Assembly: GCA_017526905.1 (NCBI GenBank)
Contig: JAFXQT010000057.1
Coordinates: 1-64,000 of the forward strand
Direction of reading: 5' to 3'
From: Bacteroidaceae bacterium
GTDB taxonomy: Bacteria; Bacteroidota; Bacteroidia; Bacteroidales; Bacteroidaceae
Length of the DNA: 64,000 nucleotides
The position numbers and the translations under genes are program-made. This document shows, one piece after another, positions 16,336 through 26,521 of this stretch (the stretch's first letter is position 1; each line of letters begins with the position of its first letter). The notes under the pieces were generated by a model. It ran no database searches, was not told where the DNA came from, and was given only the letters and a program-made list of their open reading frames with translations.

Positions 16336-18189
16336 ATGAAACGAAGCACCCTCCTTGCACTGGTCCTGCTGGCCTTAGCCTGTGGCAGCGCTTTCGCCGC
16401 CAAGACCTTCACGTCGCCCAACAAACAACTCATACTGCAGCGCACCGAGCACGGTTTCGCCCTGCGTTGCGGCGGCCATGCCGTGGTCGATATAGCCCAG
16501 GTGGGCATCAGCACCACCGCCCACGGCCACGACCTCGTGTTCCAAAAGGCCAAAGGGCCGCGCCGCATCAAGGCCGACTACCAGATGCGGGCAGGCAAGC
16601 GTCTGCACTGCACCAACGAGGCCAACGAGTACACCTTCGTCTATAACGATGCGAAGGGGCAACCTGTGCGCCTCGTGTTCCGCCTGTACAACGATGGCGT
16701 GGCCTTCCGCTACGAGTTGGAAGGGCTCGATGCCGAGCGCCTCACAGGTGAACGTACCACCTATCGCATCGCCGAGGGCACGCGGCGTTGGTTCATGCCG
16801 TGGTCCGATGGCTATGAGGGCTTCTACCCCCTTGCCACCACTGGGCGCGACCGCAACCACCGTTGGGCTTTCCCGGCGCTGGTCGAGGCTGTTTCGGGCC
16901 AGGATGCCGTCTTTGCCCTCTTTACCGAAGCCGATATCGACCGGCGACACAGTGCCGCCTCGCTATGGAACGATCAGGCCGACGACCTCTACAACGTGCG
17001 CCCCGATCAGAACGAAGTGCCCCTCAGCGGCAGCTGGCACACCCCCTGGCGTGTCATCATTGTTGGTTCGTTGGCCAGCGTGGTGGCCTCCACCCTCGTC
17101 ACCGATGTGGCCTCGCCCTCGCGTGTGGACGATGCATCGTGGGTACAGCCGGGCGTGGTGTCGTGGGTGTATTGGGCGCACAACCACGGCAGCAACGACA
17201 TGACCATCATCCGGCAGTACGTCGATATGGCCGTCAGCCTGCATCTGCCCTACGTGCTCATCGATGCCGAGTGGGATCAGATGAAGGACGGCTATACCGT
17301 CGAGGATGCCGTGGCCTACGCCAAGGCCAAGGGTATCAAACCCATGATATGGTACAACTCCAGCGTGGGCTGGGTGAACGGCGCCCCCACACCCAAGTAT
17401 CGTTTGAACAAGCCCGAGGACCGCGAGCGAGAGCTGGCTTGGTGCGAGCGCATCGGCGTGGCCGGTGTGAAGATCGACTTCTTCTCCGGCGACAACCAGC
17501 CGAACATGGACTACTGCATCGACCTGCTTGAGGCCACCGCACGTCATCATCTGCTGTGCAATTTCCACGGCGCGCCCATTCCCCGCGGCTGGCAGCGCAC
17601 CTATCCCAACCTGCTCTCCACCGAGGGAGTGTACGGGGCCGAGTGGTACAATAACGTGCCCACCTTCACGGCCCGTGCCGCTGCACACAACGCCACGCTG
17701 CCCTTCACACGCAACGTGATCGGGCCCATGGACTACACGCCATGCGCCTTCTCCGACTCACAACACCCGCACATCACTACCCACCCGCACGAGCTGGCGC
17801 TGACGGTGCTCTATGAGAGTGGCCTGCAGCACCTGGCCGACCGTCCTGAGAGCTTTCTGGCGCAGCCGCAGGCAGTGCAGGATTTCCTGGCCGGGTTGCC
17901 CGCAGCCTGGGATGACACACGCCTCGTCAGCGGCTATCCTGCCGACCATGCCATCATAGCCCGTCGTAGCGGCCGCACCTGGTACGTGGCGGGCATCAAT
18001 GGTACCGATGCCGAGCGCGATTTCGACCTTAGCTCATTGCCCGCCATGGTGGGGCCAGTGGGACGCGTGTCCTGTTTCTTCGATGCCGACGAGGATCGCG
18101 CATGGGCATTACAGCAACGTCACACCCTGCCTGCCAAGGTGCATGTGCGGGGCCGCGGCGGTTTTGTGCTGGTGGTCAGCCCTGTCTGA
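16336..18189 (+). CDS. Secreted GH97 alpha-galactosidase-type enzyme
   Basis: The start at MKRSTLLALVLLALACGSAFA gives a 617-residue protein with a signal peptide. GH97 layout is clear: an N-terminal beta-super-sandwich (TFTSPNKQLILQ, MPWSDGYEGFYP), a catalytic barrel and a C-terminal beta domain. The segment GVAGVKIDFFSGDN carries Asp (about D381) at the position of the nucleophile in retaining GH97 alpha-galactosidases such as BT1871, rather than the Glu base of the inverting SusB-type alpha-glucosidases. It should therefore cut terminal alpha-galactose with retention; activity on a related sugar such as alpha-L-galactose cannot be excluded. It lies between GH43 and GH3 genes in the same operon. 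Confidence 0.88.
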   Translation: MKRSTLLALVLLALACGSAFAAKTFTSPNKQLILQRTEHGFALRCGGHAVVDIAQVGISTTAHGHDLVFQKAKGPRRIKADYQMRAGKRLHCTNEANEYTFVYNDAKGQPVRLVFRLYNDGVAFRYELEGLDAERLTGERTTYRIAEGTRRWFMPWSDGYEGFYPLATTGRDRNHRWAFPALVEAVSGQDAVFALFTEADIDRRHSAASLWNDQADDLYNVRPDQNEVPLSGSWHTPWRVIIVGSLASVVASTLVTDVASPSRVDDASWVQPGVVSWVYWAHNHGSNDMTIIRQYVDMAVSLHLPYVLIDAEWDQMKDGYTVEDAVAYAKAKGIKPMIWYNSSVGWVNGAPTPKYRLNKPEDRERELAWCERIGVAGVKIDFFSGDNQPNMDYCIDLLEATARHHLLCNFHGAPIPRGWQRTYPNLLSTEGVYGAEWYNNVPTFTARAAAHNATLPFTRNVIGPMDYTPCAFSDSQHPHITTHPHELALTVLYESGLQHLADRPESFLAQPQAVQDFLAGLPAAWDDTRLVSGYPADHAIIARRSGRTWYVAGINGTDAERDFDLSSLPAMVGPVGRVSCFFDADEDRAWALQQRHTLPAKVHVRGRGGFVLVVSPV

Positions 18190-18251
18190 GCCGAGTACCC
18201 CTTGGCGTGGCATTCACACAATAATCCTTCTGTAACGAACGCTGTAACGAT

Positions 18252-20858
18252 ATGAAAAAGTTACTTTTGATAGCCGTGGTCGCCCTGTCGCAGACCCTTG
18301 CACTGGCCCAGCCCACCTACCAGTGGCAGGATCCCAAGCTGCCTACGGCCCAACGCGTGGAGAACCTGCTGGGCATGCTCACCCCCGAGGAGAAGGTGGG
18401 ACTGATGATGAACAAGGCCATCTCCATCGACCGCCTCGGCATACCCTCTTACAATTGGTGGAGCGAAGCCTGCCACGGCGTGCGCCAGGACGGCTACACC
18501 GTCTATCCGCAGCCCATAGGCATGGCAGCCGCCTTTAATGCACAGCTGGTGTTTGACGTGTTCAGCCAGGTGAGCGATGAGGCCCGTGCCAACTGGAACC
18601 GCTCGGACCACAACGTGTTTGGCGTGCCCATGGGTGTTACCTATTATCCCGGCAACCCCGAGCTTACTTTCTGGTGCCCTAATGTGAATATCTTCCGCGA
18701 CCCCCGTTGGGGACGCGGCCAGGAGACCTGCGGCGAGGACCCCTACCTCAATGCCGTGCTGGGGGTGCAGACGGTGCTGGGCATGCAGGGCAACGACCCG
18801 CACTACTTCAAGACGCATGCCTGCGCCAAGCACTATGCCGTGCACAGCGGCCCGGAGCCTTTGCGCCACTCCATGAACGTGGAGCCCACCAACCGCGACC
18901 TGTGGGAAACCTACCTGCCGGCTTTCAAGGCTTTGGTCAAGAAGGCCAACGTGCGCGAGGTGATGTGTGCCTACCAACGTTTCGAGGGAAAGCCCTGCTG
19001 CACCAGCGACCGCCTGCTCATCGATATCCTACGCAACAAGTGGGGTTACGACGGTATCGTCCTGACCGACTGCGACGCCATCAACAACTTCTTCAACCGC
19101 GGCCAGCACGAGACACACAAGGACGGCCTCTCTGCCTCAGTCGATGCCGTGCTCAACGGCACCGACCTGGAGTGCGGCAAGGTGTTCATGTCCCTGACCG
19201 AGGGCTTAAAGCAGGGGCTGATCCGCGAGGCCGACCTCGACGCCCACCTGCGCCGCACCCTCACCGGCCGCTTCCAACTGGGCATGTTCGATCCGCCCGA
19301 ACTGCTCCCGTGGGCAAATATACCTGCGTCTGCCATTAGCAGCGAGGCCCACGACAGTCTGGCCACTCAGGCTGCGCGGGAGTCGATGGTGCTGCTGGCC
19401 AACCCCCGCGGCGTGCTGCCCCTGTCCAAGCACATCCGTACGCTGGCCGTGGTGGGGCCGAATGCCGACGACATCGAGCTGCTCAACGGCAACTACGGCG
19501 GCACGCCTTCCAAGGCCCACCAGCACTCGCTTCTCGACGGCATCCGCGCGGCAGTGCCCGACGCGCGCATTATCTACCACAAGGCGTGCGAGTTGAACGA
19601 CGACTATCAGACCCTGCACCACCTGCCCGACTTCAACGACGGCCGTGGTGTGAAGGTCGAGTTCTTCAACAACCGTGATCTGAGCGGCGAGCCGGCCAAG
19701 ACCGACTATTACACCGACCTCAACTTCTCCACCTTCGGAGCCTGGGGCTTTGCCCAGGGCGTGAACCGCGACACCCTGTCCGTACGCATCAGCGGCCAGT
19801 ACAAGGCCACTTTTACGGGCGATATGAAATACACCCTCAGCACCGACAACGGCTATCGGCTCAAAGTGAACGGCCAGGTGGTTGAGGAGGCTGCACCCAC
19901 CCAAGGCCGCAGTTTCCGCCGACAGGTGCAGTACAAGTCGTTCCCTGTAACCGAAGGCCAGACCTACGACGTATGCATCGAGTACCGCCATGGCAACAGC
20001 CAGTTTGCCATGCTGCGCGGCGACATCTGCGAGCGTCGGCTGGTCGATTTCAGCCAGCTGGCAGCCGAAGCCGGCCAGGCCGAGGCCATCGTCATCATCG
20101 GTGGCATCAGCGCCCGCATGGAGGGTGAGGGGGGCGACAAGCAGACCATCGAACTGCCTGCCGTGCAGCAGCGACTGGTGCGTGCCATGCACCAGACGGG
20201 CCGTCCGGTGGTGTTCGTGAACTGCTCCGGCTCGGCCATCGCTTTCGGCAGCGTCGAGGGGCAGTACGATGCCCTGCTGCAAGCGTGGTACCCCGGCCAG
20301 GGTGGCGCCAAGGCTTTGGCCGAAGTACTCTTTGGCGACTACACGCCCGGCGGCAAACTGCCCGTCACCTTCTACCGCTCGAACGATGACCTGCCCGACT
20401 TCCTGGACTACTCCATGCAGAACCGCACCTACCGCTACTTCACCGGCCAGCCCCAGTATGCTTTCGGCTTCGGGCTGAGCTACACCACCTTCGCGCTGGG
20501 GCGTGCCACCGCCTCGACCCGTGCCCTGAAAGCCGCAGCCCTGCGCAAGGGCAAGAGCGTCAGCGTGGCCGTGGCCGTGACCAACACCGGCAGCCGCGAG
20601 GGCAGCGAGACCGTGCAGGCCTACGTGAAGGCGCTGGACGATGCCGGCGCTCCCATCAAGGCGCTGAAGGGCTTCCAGAAGCTCAACCTCAAACCCGGCG
20701 AGACCCGCACCGCCACCATCGTCCTTGATGCCGAGGCTTTCGAATACTACGACCGCGAGGCTGACGAACTCAGCGTCAAGAAGGGTCGTTACCAACTGCT
20801 GGTGGGCACCTCATCCCGCGACGCCGACCTGCAACCGTTGCCCTTCATGGTCAAGTAA
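18252..20858 (+). CDS. Secreted GH3 beta-glycosidase with PA14 insert (beta-xylosidase type)
   Basis: The 868-residue protein has a signal peptide (MKKLLLIAVVALSQTLALAQ). The GH3 barrel contains FWCPNVNIFRDPRWGRGQET in shortened form (NIFRDPRWGRGQE), CAKHYAVHSGPE and GIVLTDCDAI, whose Asp (about D273) is the nucleophile. The second domain starts near ESMVLLANPRGVLPL. A PA14-like insert sits at about residues 455-590 (VEFFNNRDLSGEP, FTGDMKYTLSTDNGYRL), and a fibronectin-III-like domain ends the protein. This plan is typical of GH3 beta-xylosidases and alpha-L-arabinofuranosidases of Bacteroidota; by position it probably removes xylose or arabinose. It follows GH97 by 62 bp. Confidence 0.9.
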   Translation: MKKLLLIAVVALSQTLALAQPTYQWQDPKLPTAQRVENLLGMLTPEEKVGLMMNKAISIDRLGIPSYNWWSEACHGVRQDGYTVYPQPIGMAAAFNAQLVFDVFSQVSDEARANWNRSDHNVFGVPMGVTYYPGNPELTFWCPNVNIFRDPRWGRGQETCGEDPYLNAVLGVQTVLGMQGNDPHYFKTHACAKHYAVHSGPEPLRHSMNVEPTNRDLWETYLPAFKALVKKANVREVMCAYQRFEGKPCCTSDRLLIDILRNKWGYDGIVLTDCDAINNFFNRGQHETHKDGLSASVDAVLNGTDLECGKVFMSLTEGLKQGLIREADLDAHLRRTLTGRFQLGMFDPPELLPWANIPASAISSEAHDSLATQAARESMVLLANPRGVLPLSKHIRTLAVVGPNADDIELLNGNYGGTPSKAHQHSLLDGIRAAVPDARIIYHKACELNDDYQTLHHLPDFNDGRGVKVEFFNNRDLSGEPAKTDYYTDLNFSTFGAWGFAQGVNRDTLSVRISGQYKATFTGDMKYTLSTDNGYRLKVNGQVVEEAAPTQGRSFRRQVQYKSFPVTEGQTYDVCIEYRHGNSQFAMLRGDICERRLVDFSQLAAEAGQAEAIVIIGGISARMEGEGGDKQTIELPAVQQRLVRAMHQTGRPVVFVNCSGSAIAFGSVEGQYDALLQAWYPGQGGAKALAEVLFGDYTPGGKLPVTFYRSNDDLPDFLDYSMQNRTYRYFTGQPQYAFGFGLSYTTFALGRATASTRALKAAALRKGKSVSVAVAVTNTGSREGSETVQAYVKALDDAGAPIKALKGFQKLNLKPGETRTATIVLDAEAFEYYDREADELSVKKGRYQLLVGTSSRDADLQPLPFMVK

Positions 20859-20965
20859 CAAAGCAATCCTTCCGCTACCTGTCAGCGTGGGCCGTCCGGT
20901 TCTGGCCAGTACCACGTCCGTTTAGGTGCTGTGCTTGCAAATACAACAATCCCCATCATCGCACC

Positions 20966-23542
20966 ATGTTCCAGCGTCCGATACAAACTTTCTTCAGCAT
21001 CCTGCTCCTGGGCCTGTTTTCCTTGCAGCTTCGGGCTGCCGCTGTGCGCCATTCGGAGCCTCTCAACCGCGAGTGGCGTTTCTATCTTGGCGATGCCGAA
21101 GGGGCAGCACAGCCCAACTACGACGATGCCTCGTGGCAGCAGATAGGCTTGCCGCATTCCTTCTCCATTCCCTACTTTCAGTCCAGCCACTTCTACACAG
21201 GCTATGGCTGGTATCGGCACGAGCTCAGCCTCACCAAGGCCGATGTGAAGCAGCGGCTCAGCTTAGAGTTCGATGGCGTGTTTCAGGAGGCCGAAGTGTA
21301 TGTCAACGGGCAGCTGGCGGGCAGCCACACGGGCGGATATACCGCTTTCAATATCGACTTCAGCCATTTGGCACAGGTTGGCCGCAATCTGATCGCCGTG
21401 CGGGTGAACAACCTGTGGCGTCCCGTTGTGGCTCCACGCGGCGGCGAACATGTATTCAGTGGCGGCATCTATCGCAGCGTGCGACTGGTGAAGACCAGCG
21501 CCAAGGCTCGCATAGCCTGGAAAGGGGTGGCTATCACCACACCGGGACTGGAGCAGAGCCAGGGTCAGATGGCCGACGTGCAACTGGCCGTGACGCTCTG
21601 TGGCAGCGGAGCATTGCGTGTCATGGCCCACATCCTCGATGCCGCTGGCACGGTGGTGGGTAGTGCCGAGGCCATAGCACGTCCTGAGACGGGCGGCACC
21701 TACAGCCTGTGCATATCCGACCTCCGGGCACCGCACCTGTGGAGTCCCGATACACCTTATCTATATAGTGCGCGCGTACGCTTGTATGATGGCAGCAAAC
21801 TGCTGGACGAGGTCACCGAGACCTTCGGCTTCCGCTGGTTCCGCTGGAGTAAGGACGAAGGCTTCTTCCTGAACGGGCGCCACTATTACTTCCGTGGTGC
21901 CAATGTGCACCAGGATCAGGCCGGCTGGGGCGATGCCGTGACCGAGGCTGCCGCCCGCCGCGACGTGCGTATGGTGCGCGAAGCCGGCTTCGACATGATT
22001 CGCGGTTCGCACTATCCGCATTCCGATGCTTTCGTCGATGAGTGCGACCGCCAGGGTATCCTCTTCTGGAGCGAAGCCCCCTTCTGGGCAACGGCCGGCA
22101 CTAAGGCCGACGGCTCGTGGACGGCCAGCGGCTATCCCGTGCTGGCAGCCGACACGGCCGCCTTTGAGGCCAGTGCCTTGCAGCAACTGGAGGAGATGAT
22201 TTGCCAGCAACGCAACCACCCGTCGGTGTTTGTATGGAGTATGTGCAACGAACCCTTCTTCTCCGACGAGCGTGCCATGGCCGGCGTGCACCGGTTGTTA
22301 CGCCGCATGGTGGCGCGTTCTCATCAGCTGGATCCCACCCGCCCTGCTGCCATCGGCGGCGCGCAGCGTCCGTTGGGTGCGCAACGCATCGACTTGATCG
22401 GCGATATCGCTGGCTATAACGGCGACGGTGCCACCATACCCGACTTCCAGCACCCCGATGTGCCCAACGTGGTGACCGAATACGGCACTGTGGCCAGCGA
22501 CCGTCCCGGCCAGTACATACCCAACTGGGGCGACCTGGCGCGCGACGAGGGCTGGCGCGGACGTCCGTGGCGCGGCGGCCAGGCTATCTGGTGTTGTTTC
22601 GACCACGGCAGCATCTTTGGCGAGTCCATGGGTAAGATGGGCATCGTGGACTACTTCCGGCTGCCTAAACGCTCTTGGTATTGGTACCGCAATGCCTACC
22701 GTCAGGTGCCGCCCCCCGAGTGGCCAACCGAGGGCACACCAGCGCGTCTGGGCCTTGTTGCCAGCAGCACCACCGGTATCAGGGCCGATGGCACCGATGA
22801 TACACAACTCATAGTGAGTGTGCTGGATGCCGACGGGCGCCAGCTCAGCAATAATGCCACCGTGACGCTGACCATTGTGGATGGCCCGGGCCAGTTCCCC
22901 ACGGGGCGCAGCATCACTTTCTCACCTGGCACCGACATACGCATGGACGAGGGTATGGCTGCCATCGCCCTGCGCTCATATTATGCCGGCACCACACATG
23001 TGGTGGCCACAAGCCCTGGCCTGCAGTCCGATACGCTTTGTCTGCAGTTCACCCACGCACCGAAATGGCAGCCCGGGAAGACGTACGAGGTAGAATCCCG
23101 CCCCTATGTGCGCTATGAGCAACCTGTGGTGCAGGAAGAGACCTACGGCGTGAACAGCCCCACCTTTGCTTCGTCGGCTGCGCCCGGACACAGCCCCGGC
23201 CATGCGGCCGACGGGCAGGCCGCCACTTATTGGCAACCGGCCGATGCTGCTGGTGGAAGCGCCGGTGCCGAAGGTCCTTGGTGGACGCTGGATGTGGAGC
23301 GCCGCCTGTCGCTCAGTGCCGTTAGCATCAGCTTTGTGGAGCCTGTGGCCCAGGCCATTGTAGAGGTCTCGGCCGATGCTGCCCAGTGGACCACCATCCA
23401 GCAGCTGAACCATGTGCGCGATGTGCGCTTCACGCTGCCCGCGCCGGTCGCTGCCCGCTTTATCCGTGTCCGCTTCCCGCAGGGCACCCACCCCAAAATA
23501 ACCGATGTACAAGTCAGAGGCATCATAAAACCCAACCTATGA
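20966..23542 (+). CDS. Secreted GH2 glycosidase (beta-galactosidase-like) with F5/8-type C-terminal domain
   Basis: The 858-residue protein begins with a signal peptide (MFQRPIQTFFSILLLGLF). Order of domains: GH2 sugar-binding domain (LNREWRFYLGDAEGA to about residue 175), immunoglobulin-like domain, catalytic barrel from about residue 290, an extra beta domain (DGTDDTQLIVSVLDADGRQL) and a discoidin-like domain at about 720-855. The acid/base Glu is in WSMCNEPF (about E429) and the nucleophile Glu in NVVTEYGTV (about E505). GH2 covers beta-galactosidase, beta-mannosidase, beta-glucuronidase and alpha-L-arabinopyranosidase; beta-galactosidase is the most likely but unproved. The stop overlaps the next start by 4 bp (ATGA). 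Confidence 0.87.
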   Translation: MFQRPIQTFFSILLLGLFSLQLRAAAVRHSEPLNREWRFYLGDAEGAAQPNYDDASWQQIGLPHSFSIPYFQSSHFYTGYGWYRHELSLTKADVKQRLSLEFDGVFQEAEVYVNGQLAGSHTGGYTAFNIDFSHLAQVGRNLIAVRVNNLWRPVVAPRGGEHVFSGGIYRSVRLVKTSAKARIAWKGVAITTPGLEQSQGQMADVQLAVTLCGSGALRVMAHILDAAGTVVGSAEAIARPETGGTYSLCISDLRAPHLWSPDTPYLYSARVRLYDGSKLLDEVTETFGFRWFRWSKDEGFFLNGRHYYFRGANVHQDQAGWGDAVTEAAARRDVRMVREAGFDMIRGSHYPHSDAFVDECDRQGILFWSEAPFWATAGTKADGSWTASGYPVLAADTAAFEASALQQLEEMICQQRNHPSVFVWSMCNEPFFSDERAMAGVHRLLRRMVARSHQLDPTRPAAIGGAQRPLGAQRIDLIGDIAGYNGDGATIPDFQHPDVPNVVTEYGTVASDRPGQYIPNWGDLARDEGWRGRPWRGGQAIWCCFDHGSIFGESMGKMGIVDYFRLPKRSWYWYRNAYRQVPPPEWPTEGTPARLGLVASSTTGIRADGTDDTQLIVSVLDADGRQLSNNATVTLTIVDGPGQFPTGRSITFSPGTDIRMDEGMAAIALRSYYAGTTHVVATSPGLQSDTLCLQFTHAPKWQPGKTYEVESRPYVRYEQPVVQEETYGVNSPTFASSAAPGHSPGHAADGQAATYWQPADAAGGSAGAEGPWWTLDVERRLSLSAVSISFVEPVAQAIVEVSADAAQWTTIQQLNHVRDVRFTLPAPVAARFIRVRFPQGTHPKITDVQVRGIIKPNL

Positions 23543-26421
23543 AACGTTCTATCCACTTATCCCTTCTGTTGCTGCTCCTTCCTTTTGCAGCCACCCATGC
23601 CCAGCAGCCGACCAAGCCCTCGCCGGCCCAACTTACTGCTGCTGCCCACCACCGCAACCCCATAGTGCAGACCTGCTACACCACCGACCCCGCGCCGCTC
23701 AACGTGGGTGACTCCGTTCTCTATGTGTTCACGGGCCACGACGAGGCAGGTGCCGACTTCTTCTGGATGCAGGAGTGGCGCGTGTATAGCACGCGCGACA
23801 TGGTCAACTGGCAAGACCACGGCTCGCCCCTGGCACTGGAGAGCTTCACCTGGGCCGACGACCGCGCCTGGGCGGCACAGGTGGTTGAACGTGGCGGTAA
23901 GTTCTACTGGTACGTGTGCGCCCACTCCAAGCTGTCGGGTGGCATGGCCATCGGCGTGGCCGTGGCTGACAGACCCGAAGGCCCCTACCGTGATGCGCTG
24001 GGCCGACCGCTCTACGACAATGGCTCGTGGGACCATATCGACCCCACCGTGTGGGTGGACGAGGCGTCGGGCCGCTGTTGGGTGCTGTGGGGCAACCCGC
24101 GCATCTATATGCTGGAACTGCAACCCGACATGATTCATGCCAAGGGCGACGTGCGGCTCATCGATATGACCGAGGAAGGCTTTGGCGCCCCCGATGCCCG
24201 TCAGCGCGAGCAGGGCAAACAATACAAGGACACCTATGTCGAAGGCCCGTGGCTGATGCGTGCCCCCGAGGGCGTGCCCGCACAGCGTGCCTGGTACCTG
24301 CTCTATGCCGCCGGCGGCGTGCCCGAGCATATCAGCTACAGTTCGGCAGCCCAGCCCGAAGGGCCGTGGCACTATGAGGGCGAGGTAATGCCGCTGGGGG
24401 GCACCGACTCGTTCACCAACCATTGTGGCGTGGTGACCTTCCGTGGTCACAACTATTTCTTCTACCACACCGGCCACCTGCCTGGTGGTGGCGGCTTCGG
24501 CCGTAGCGCGGCGGTGGAGGAGTTCAGCTATACGCCCGACGGGCGCTTCCCCACCATTCGCCCCACCCGCAGCGGTGTAGGTCCCATAGCCACCTTCTGC
24601 CCCTATCGGCGTGTGGAGGCTGAGACCATGGCCTACTCCTACGGCCTGGCCACGGCACAGATGCTGGTGCCACACCCGCACATGGCCAACCGCGAGCAGC
24701 TGGGTGTGTATGTGACACGTGTACACAATGGCGACTGGCTGCGGCTGGACAACGTGGACCTGGGTGCGATGGGTGCCCGCCACTTCACGGTGCGTGCTGC
24801 TTCGGGCCTGCGTGGCGGCCGCATCGAGCTGCGTGTGGACAGTTTGAACGGCCGTTCGCTGGGCAGCATCGAGATAGACGGCACTGGCGGCTGGGAGCAG
24901 TGGCGTACTTTCACGGCATGGCTGCCGCGCATAGCCACCGGCGTGCACGACCTATACCTCGTGTTCCACGGCCGTAAGGGCCCCGAACTGTTCAACCTGG
25001 ACTGGTGGCAGCTGGCCGACGATGCCGATGTGAACCTGCCCATACTGCAAACCCACTATACGGCCGACCCCTCTCCGTTGGTCATCGGCGACACGCTCTA
25101 CCTCTACGTGAGCCATGACTCGCACGTGGACGAGATTCTGGATCAAAACGAGCGCAACTCGGCCGGCTTTTTTATGTACGACTGGCTGCTATACACCACC
25201 ACCGATATGGTCAACTGGACTGACCACGGTGCGGTGGCCTCGCTGCGCGACTTCAGCTGGCGTTCGCGCGACAACGGTGCCTGGGCCATCCAGACGGTAC
25301 AGCGCAATGGCAAGTTCTACCTCTACGCCCCGCTGCACGGACACGGCATCGGCGTGCTGGTGGCCGACTCGCCCTACGGTCCCTTCAGCGACCCGCTGGG
25401 CAAGCCACTGGTGTGGCAGCGTGAGCACTGGGACGACATCGACCCCACCGTGTACATTGACAAGGACGGACAGGCGTGGATGTACTGGGGCAACCCCAAC
25501 ACCTACTACGTGCGTCTGGGCCGTGACATGATCTCAACCGAAGGCCCCATAGTGAAGTTGGACTACCATATCGACCACTACCAGGAGGGCCCGTGGTTGT
25601 ACGAGCGGCAGGGCCACTGGTATCTGGCTTACGCCTCCACCTGCTGTCCCGAGGGACTGGGCTATGCCATGGCCGACGCACCCACCGGGCCGTGGACCAG
25701 TCAGGGCTACATCATGGCGCCCACCCCGCGCGACCGCGGCAACCATCCCGGCATTGCCGATTTCCACGGCCACACCTACGTGTTCGGGCAGAGCTATGAC
25801 CTGCTGCACCACGAAACCAACCGCCACTACGAGCGTCGCAGCGTGAATGTGGCTGAGATGCACTACAACCCCGATGGTACCATACGCGAAGTGCCCTACT
25901 GGCTCGACCTGCGCCTGCCCGAGGCCGTGGCCACCCTCAATCCCTACCGTCGCACCGAAGCCGAGACCATGGCTTGGGGATATGGCCTGCGCACAGAGAA
26001 GGTAAGAACCACCACCGAGCCCAGCCGCGCAGATGGGGCCACCTCCGGCATCAAGGACTCGAAGATAGACAGGCTGTATCTGCCCAGTACGGGCAAACGT
26101 AACTTGTACGTGTACGACCTGGATGAGGGCGAGTACATACGCCTGCGGGCCGTGGACTTCGGCAAGAAAGCCGCGCGCCGCTTCAGTCTCCAGGCTGCTG
26201 CGGCACAAGGCGCCGAGGCCACCATCAGCATCCACATGGACGCACCGGGCGGTCCCCTTTTGGGCACCCTCGACATCGGCTCAACTGGAAGCGCTGACAC
26301 CTATCGCAGCCACACCGTGACCCTGGCCTCCAAACTGGCCGTCGGCATCCACGACCTGTACTTCTGCATAGATCGCGCCAAGGGCGATGTGCGTCTGGAC
26401 TGGTGGCAATTCGCAAGGTAG
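23539..26421 (+). CDS. Tandem two-domain GH43 enzyme (GH43-CBM6-GH43-CBM6)
   Basis: The start at MKRSIHLSLLLLLLPFAATHAQ overlaps the GH2 stop (ATGA) and gives 960 residues with a signal peptide. Two full GH43 propellers are present. The first has Asp in YTTDPAP (about D50), HIDPTVW (about D168) and VEGPW (about E235). The second has Asp in YTADPSP (about D510), DIDPTVY (about D635) and QEGPW (about E683). After each one lies a CBM6-like module (PYRRVEAETMAYSYGL near 356-490, PYRRTEAETMAWGYGL near 805-955), each ending LDWWQ. Both catalytic sets look intact. Likely targets are arabinose or xylose side chains. The two halves are clearly homologous, so an internal duplication is likely. Confidence 0.88.
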   Translation: MKRSIHLSLLLLLLPFAATHAQQPTKPSPAQLTAAAHHRNPIVQTCYTTDPAPLNVGDSVLYVFTGHDEAGADFFWMQEWRVYSTRDMVNWQDHGSPLALESFTWADDRAWAAQVVERGGKFYWYVCAHSKLSGGMAIGVAVADRPEGPYRDALGRPLYDNGSWDHIDPTVWVDEASGRCWVLWGNPRIYMLELQPDMIHAKGDVRLIDMTEEGFGAPDARQREQGKQYKDTYVEGPWLMRAPEGVPAQRAWYLLYAAGGVPEHISYSSAAQPEGPWHYEGEVMPLGGTDSFTNHCGVVTFRGHNYFFYHTGHLPGGGGFGRSAAVEEFSYTPDGRFPTIRPTRSGVGPIATFCPYRRVEAETMAYSYGLATAQMLVPHPHMANREQLGVYVTRVHNGDWLRLDNVDLGAMGARHFTVRAASGLRGGRIELRVDSLNGRSLGSIEIDGTGGWEQWRTFTAWLPRIATGVHDLYLVFHGRKGPELFNLDWWQLADDADVNLPILQTHYTADPSPLVIGDTLYLYVSHDSHVDEILDQNERNSAGFFMYDWLLYTTTDMVNWTDHGAVASLRDFSWRSRDNGAWAIQTVQRNGKFYLYAPLHGHGIGVLVADSPYGPFSDPLGKPLVWQREHWDDIDPTVYIDKDGQAWMYWGNPNTYYVRLGRDMISTEGPIVKLDYHIDHYQEGPWLYERQGHWYLAYASTCCPEGLGYAMADAPTGPWTSQGYIMAPTPRDRGNHPGIADFHGHTYVFGQSYDLLHHETNRHYERRSVNVAEMHYNPDGTIREVPYWLDLRLPEAVATLNPYRRTEAETMAWGYGLRTEKVRTTTEPSRADGATSGIKDSKIDRLYLPSTGKRNLYVYDLDEGEYIRLRAVDFGKKAARRFSLQAAAAQGAEATISIHMDAPGGPLLGTLDIGSTGSADTYRSHTVTLASKLAVGIHDLYFCIDRAKGDVRLDWWQFAR

Positions 26422-26521
26422 CGCTGCACAGGGGGCTCGAACCCTGCCCATGCGGAACCCTGTGTCGGAAGGCTTTCAGGCGTTGACACTACTTTGACTT
26501 ACATTAATCAATACAATCTAT

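Noticed and set aside
14238..16571. 777-codon minus-strand open frame opposite the GH43 gene
   Set aside because: It covers a complete GH43 gene with signal peptide and catalytic residues; no promoter or recognisable domain is present on the minus strand.
26421..26470. tRNA-like GGCTCGAACCC segment
   Set aside because: No acceptor stem, anticodon arm or D arm can be formed; it is a weak CACAGGG/CCCTGTG hairpin between two genes.
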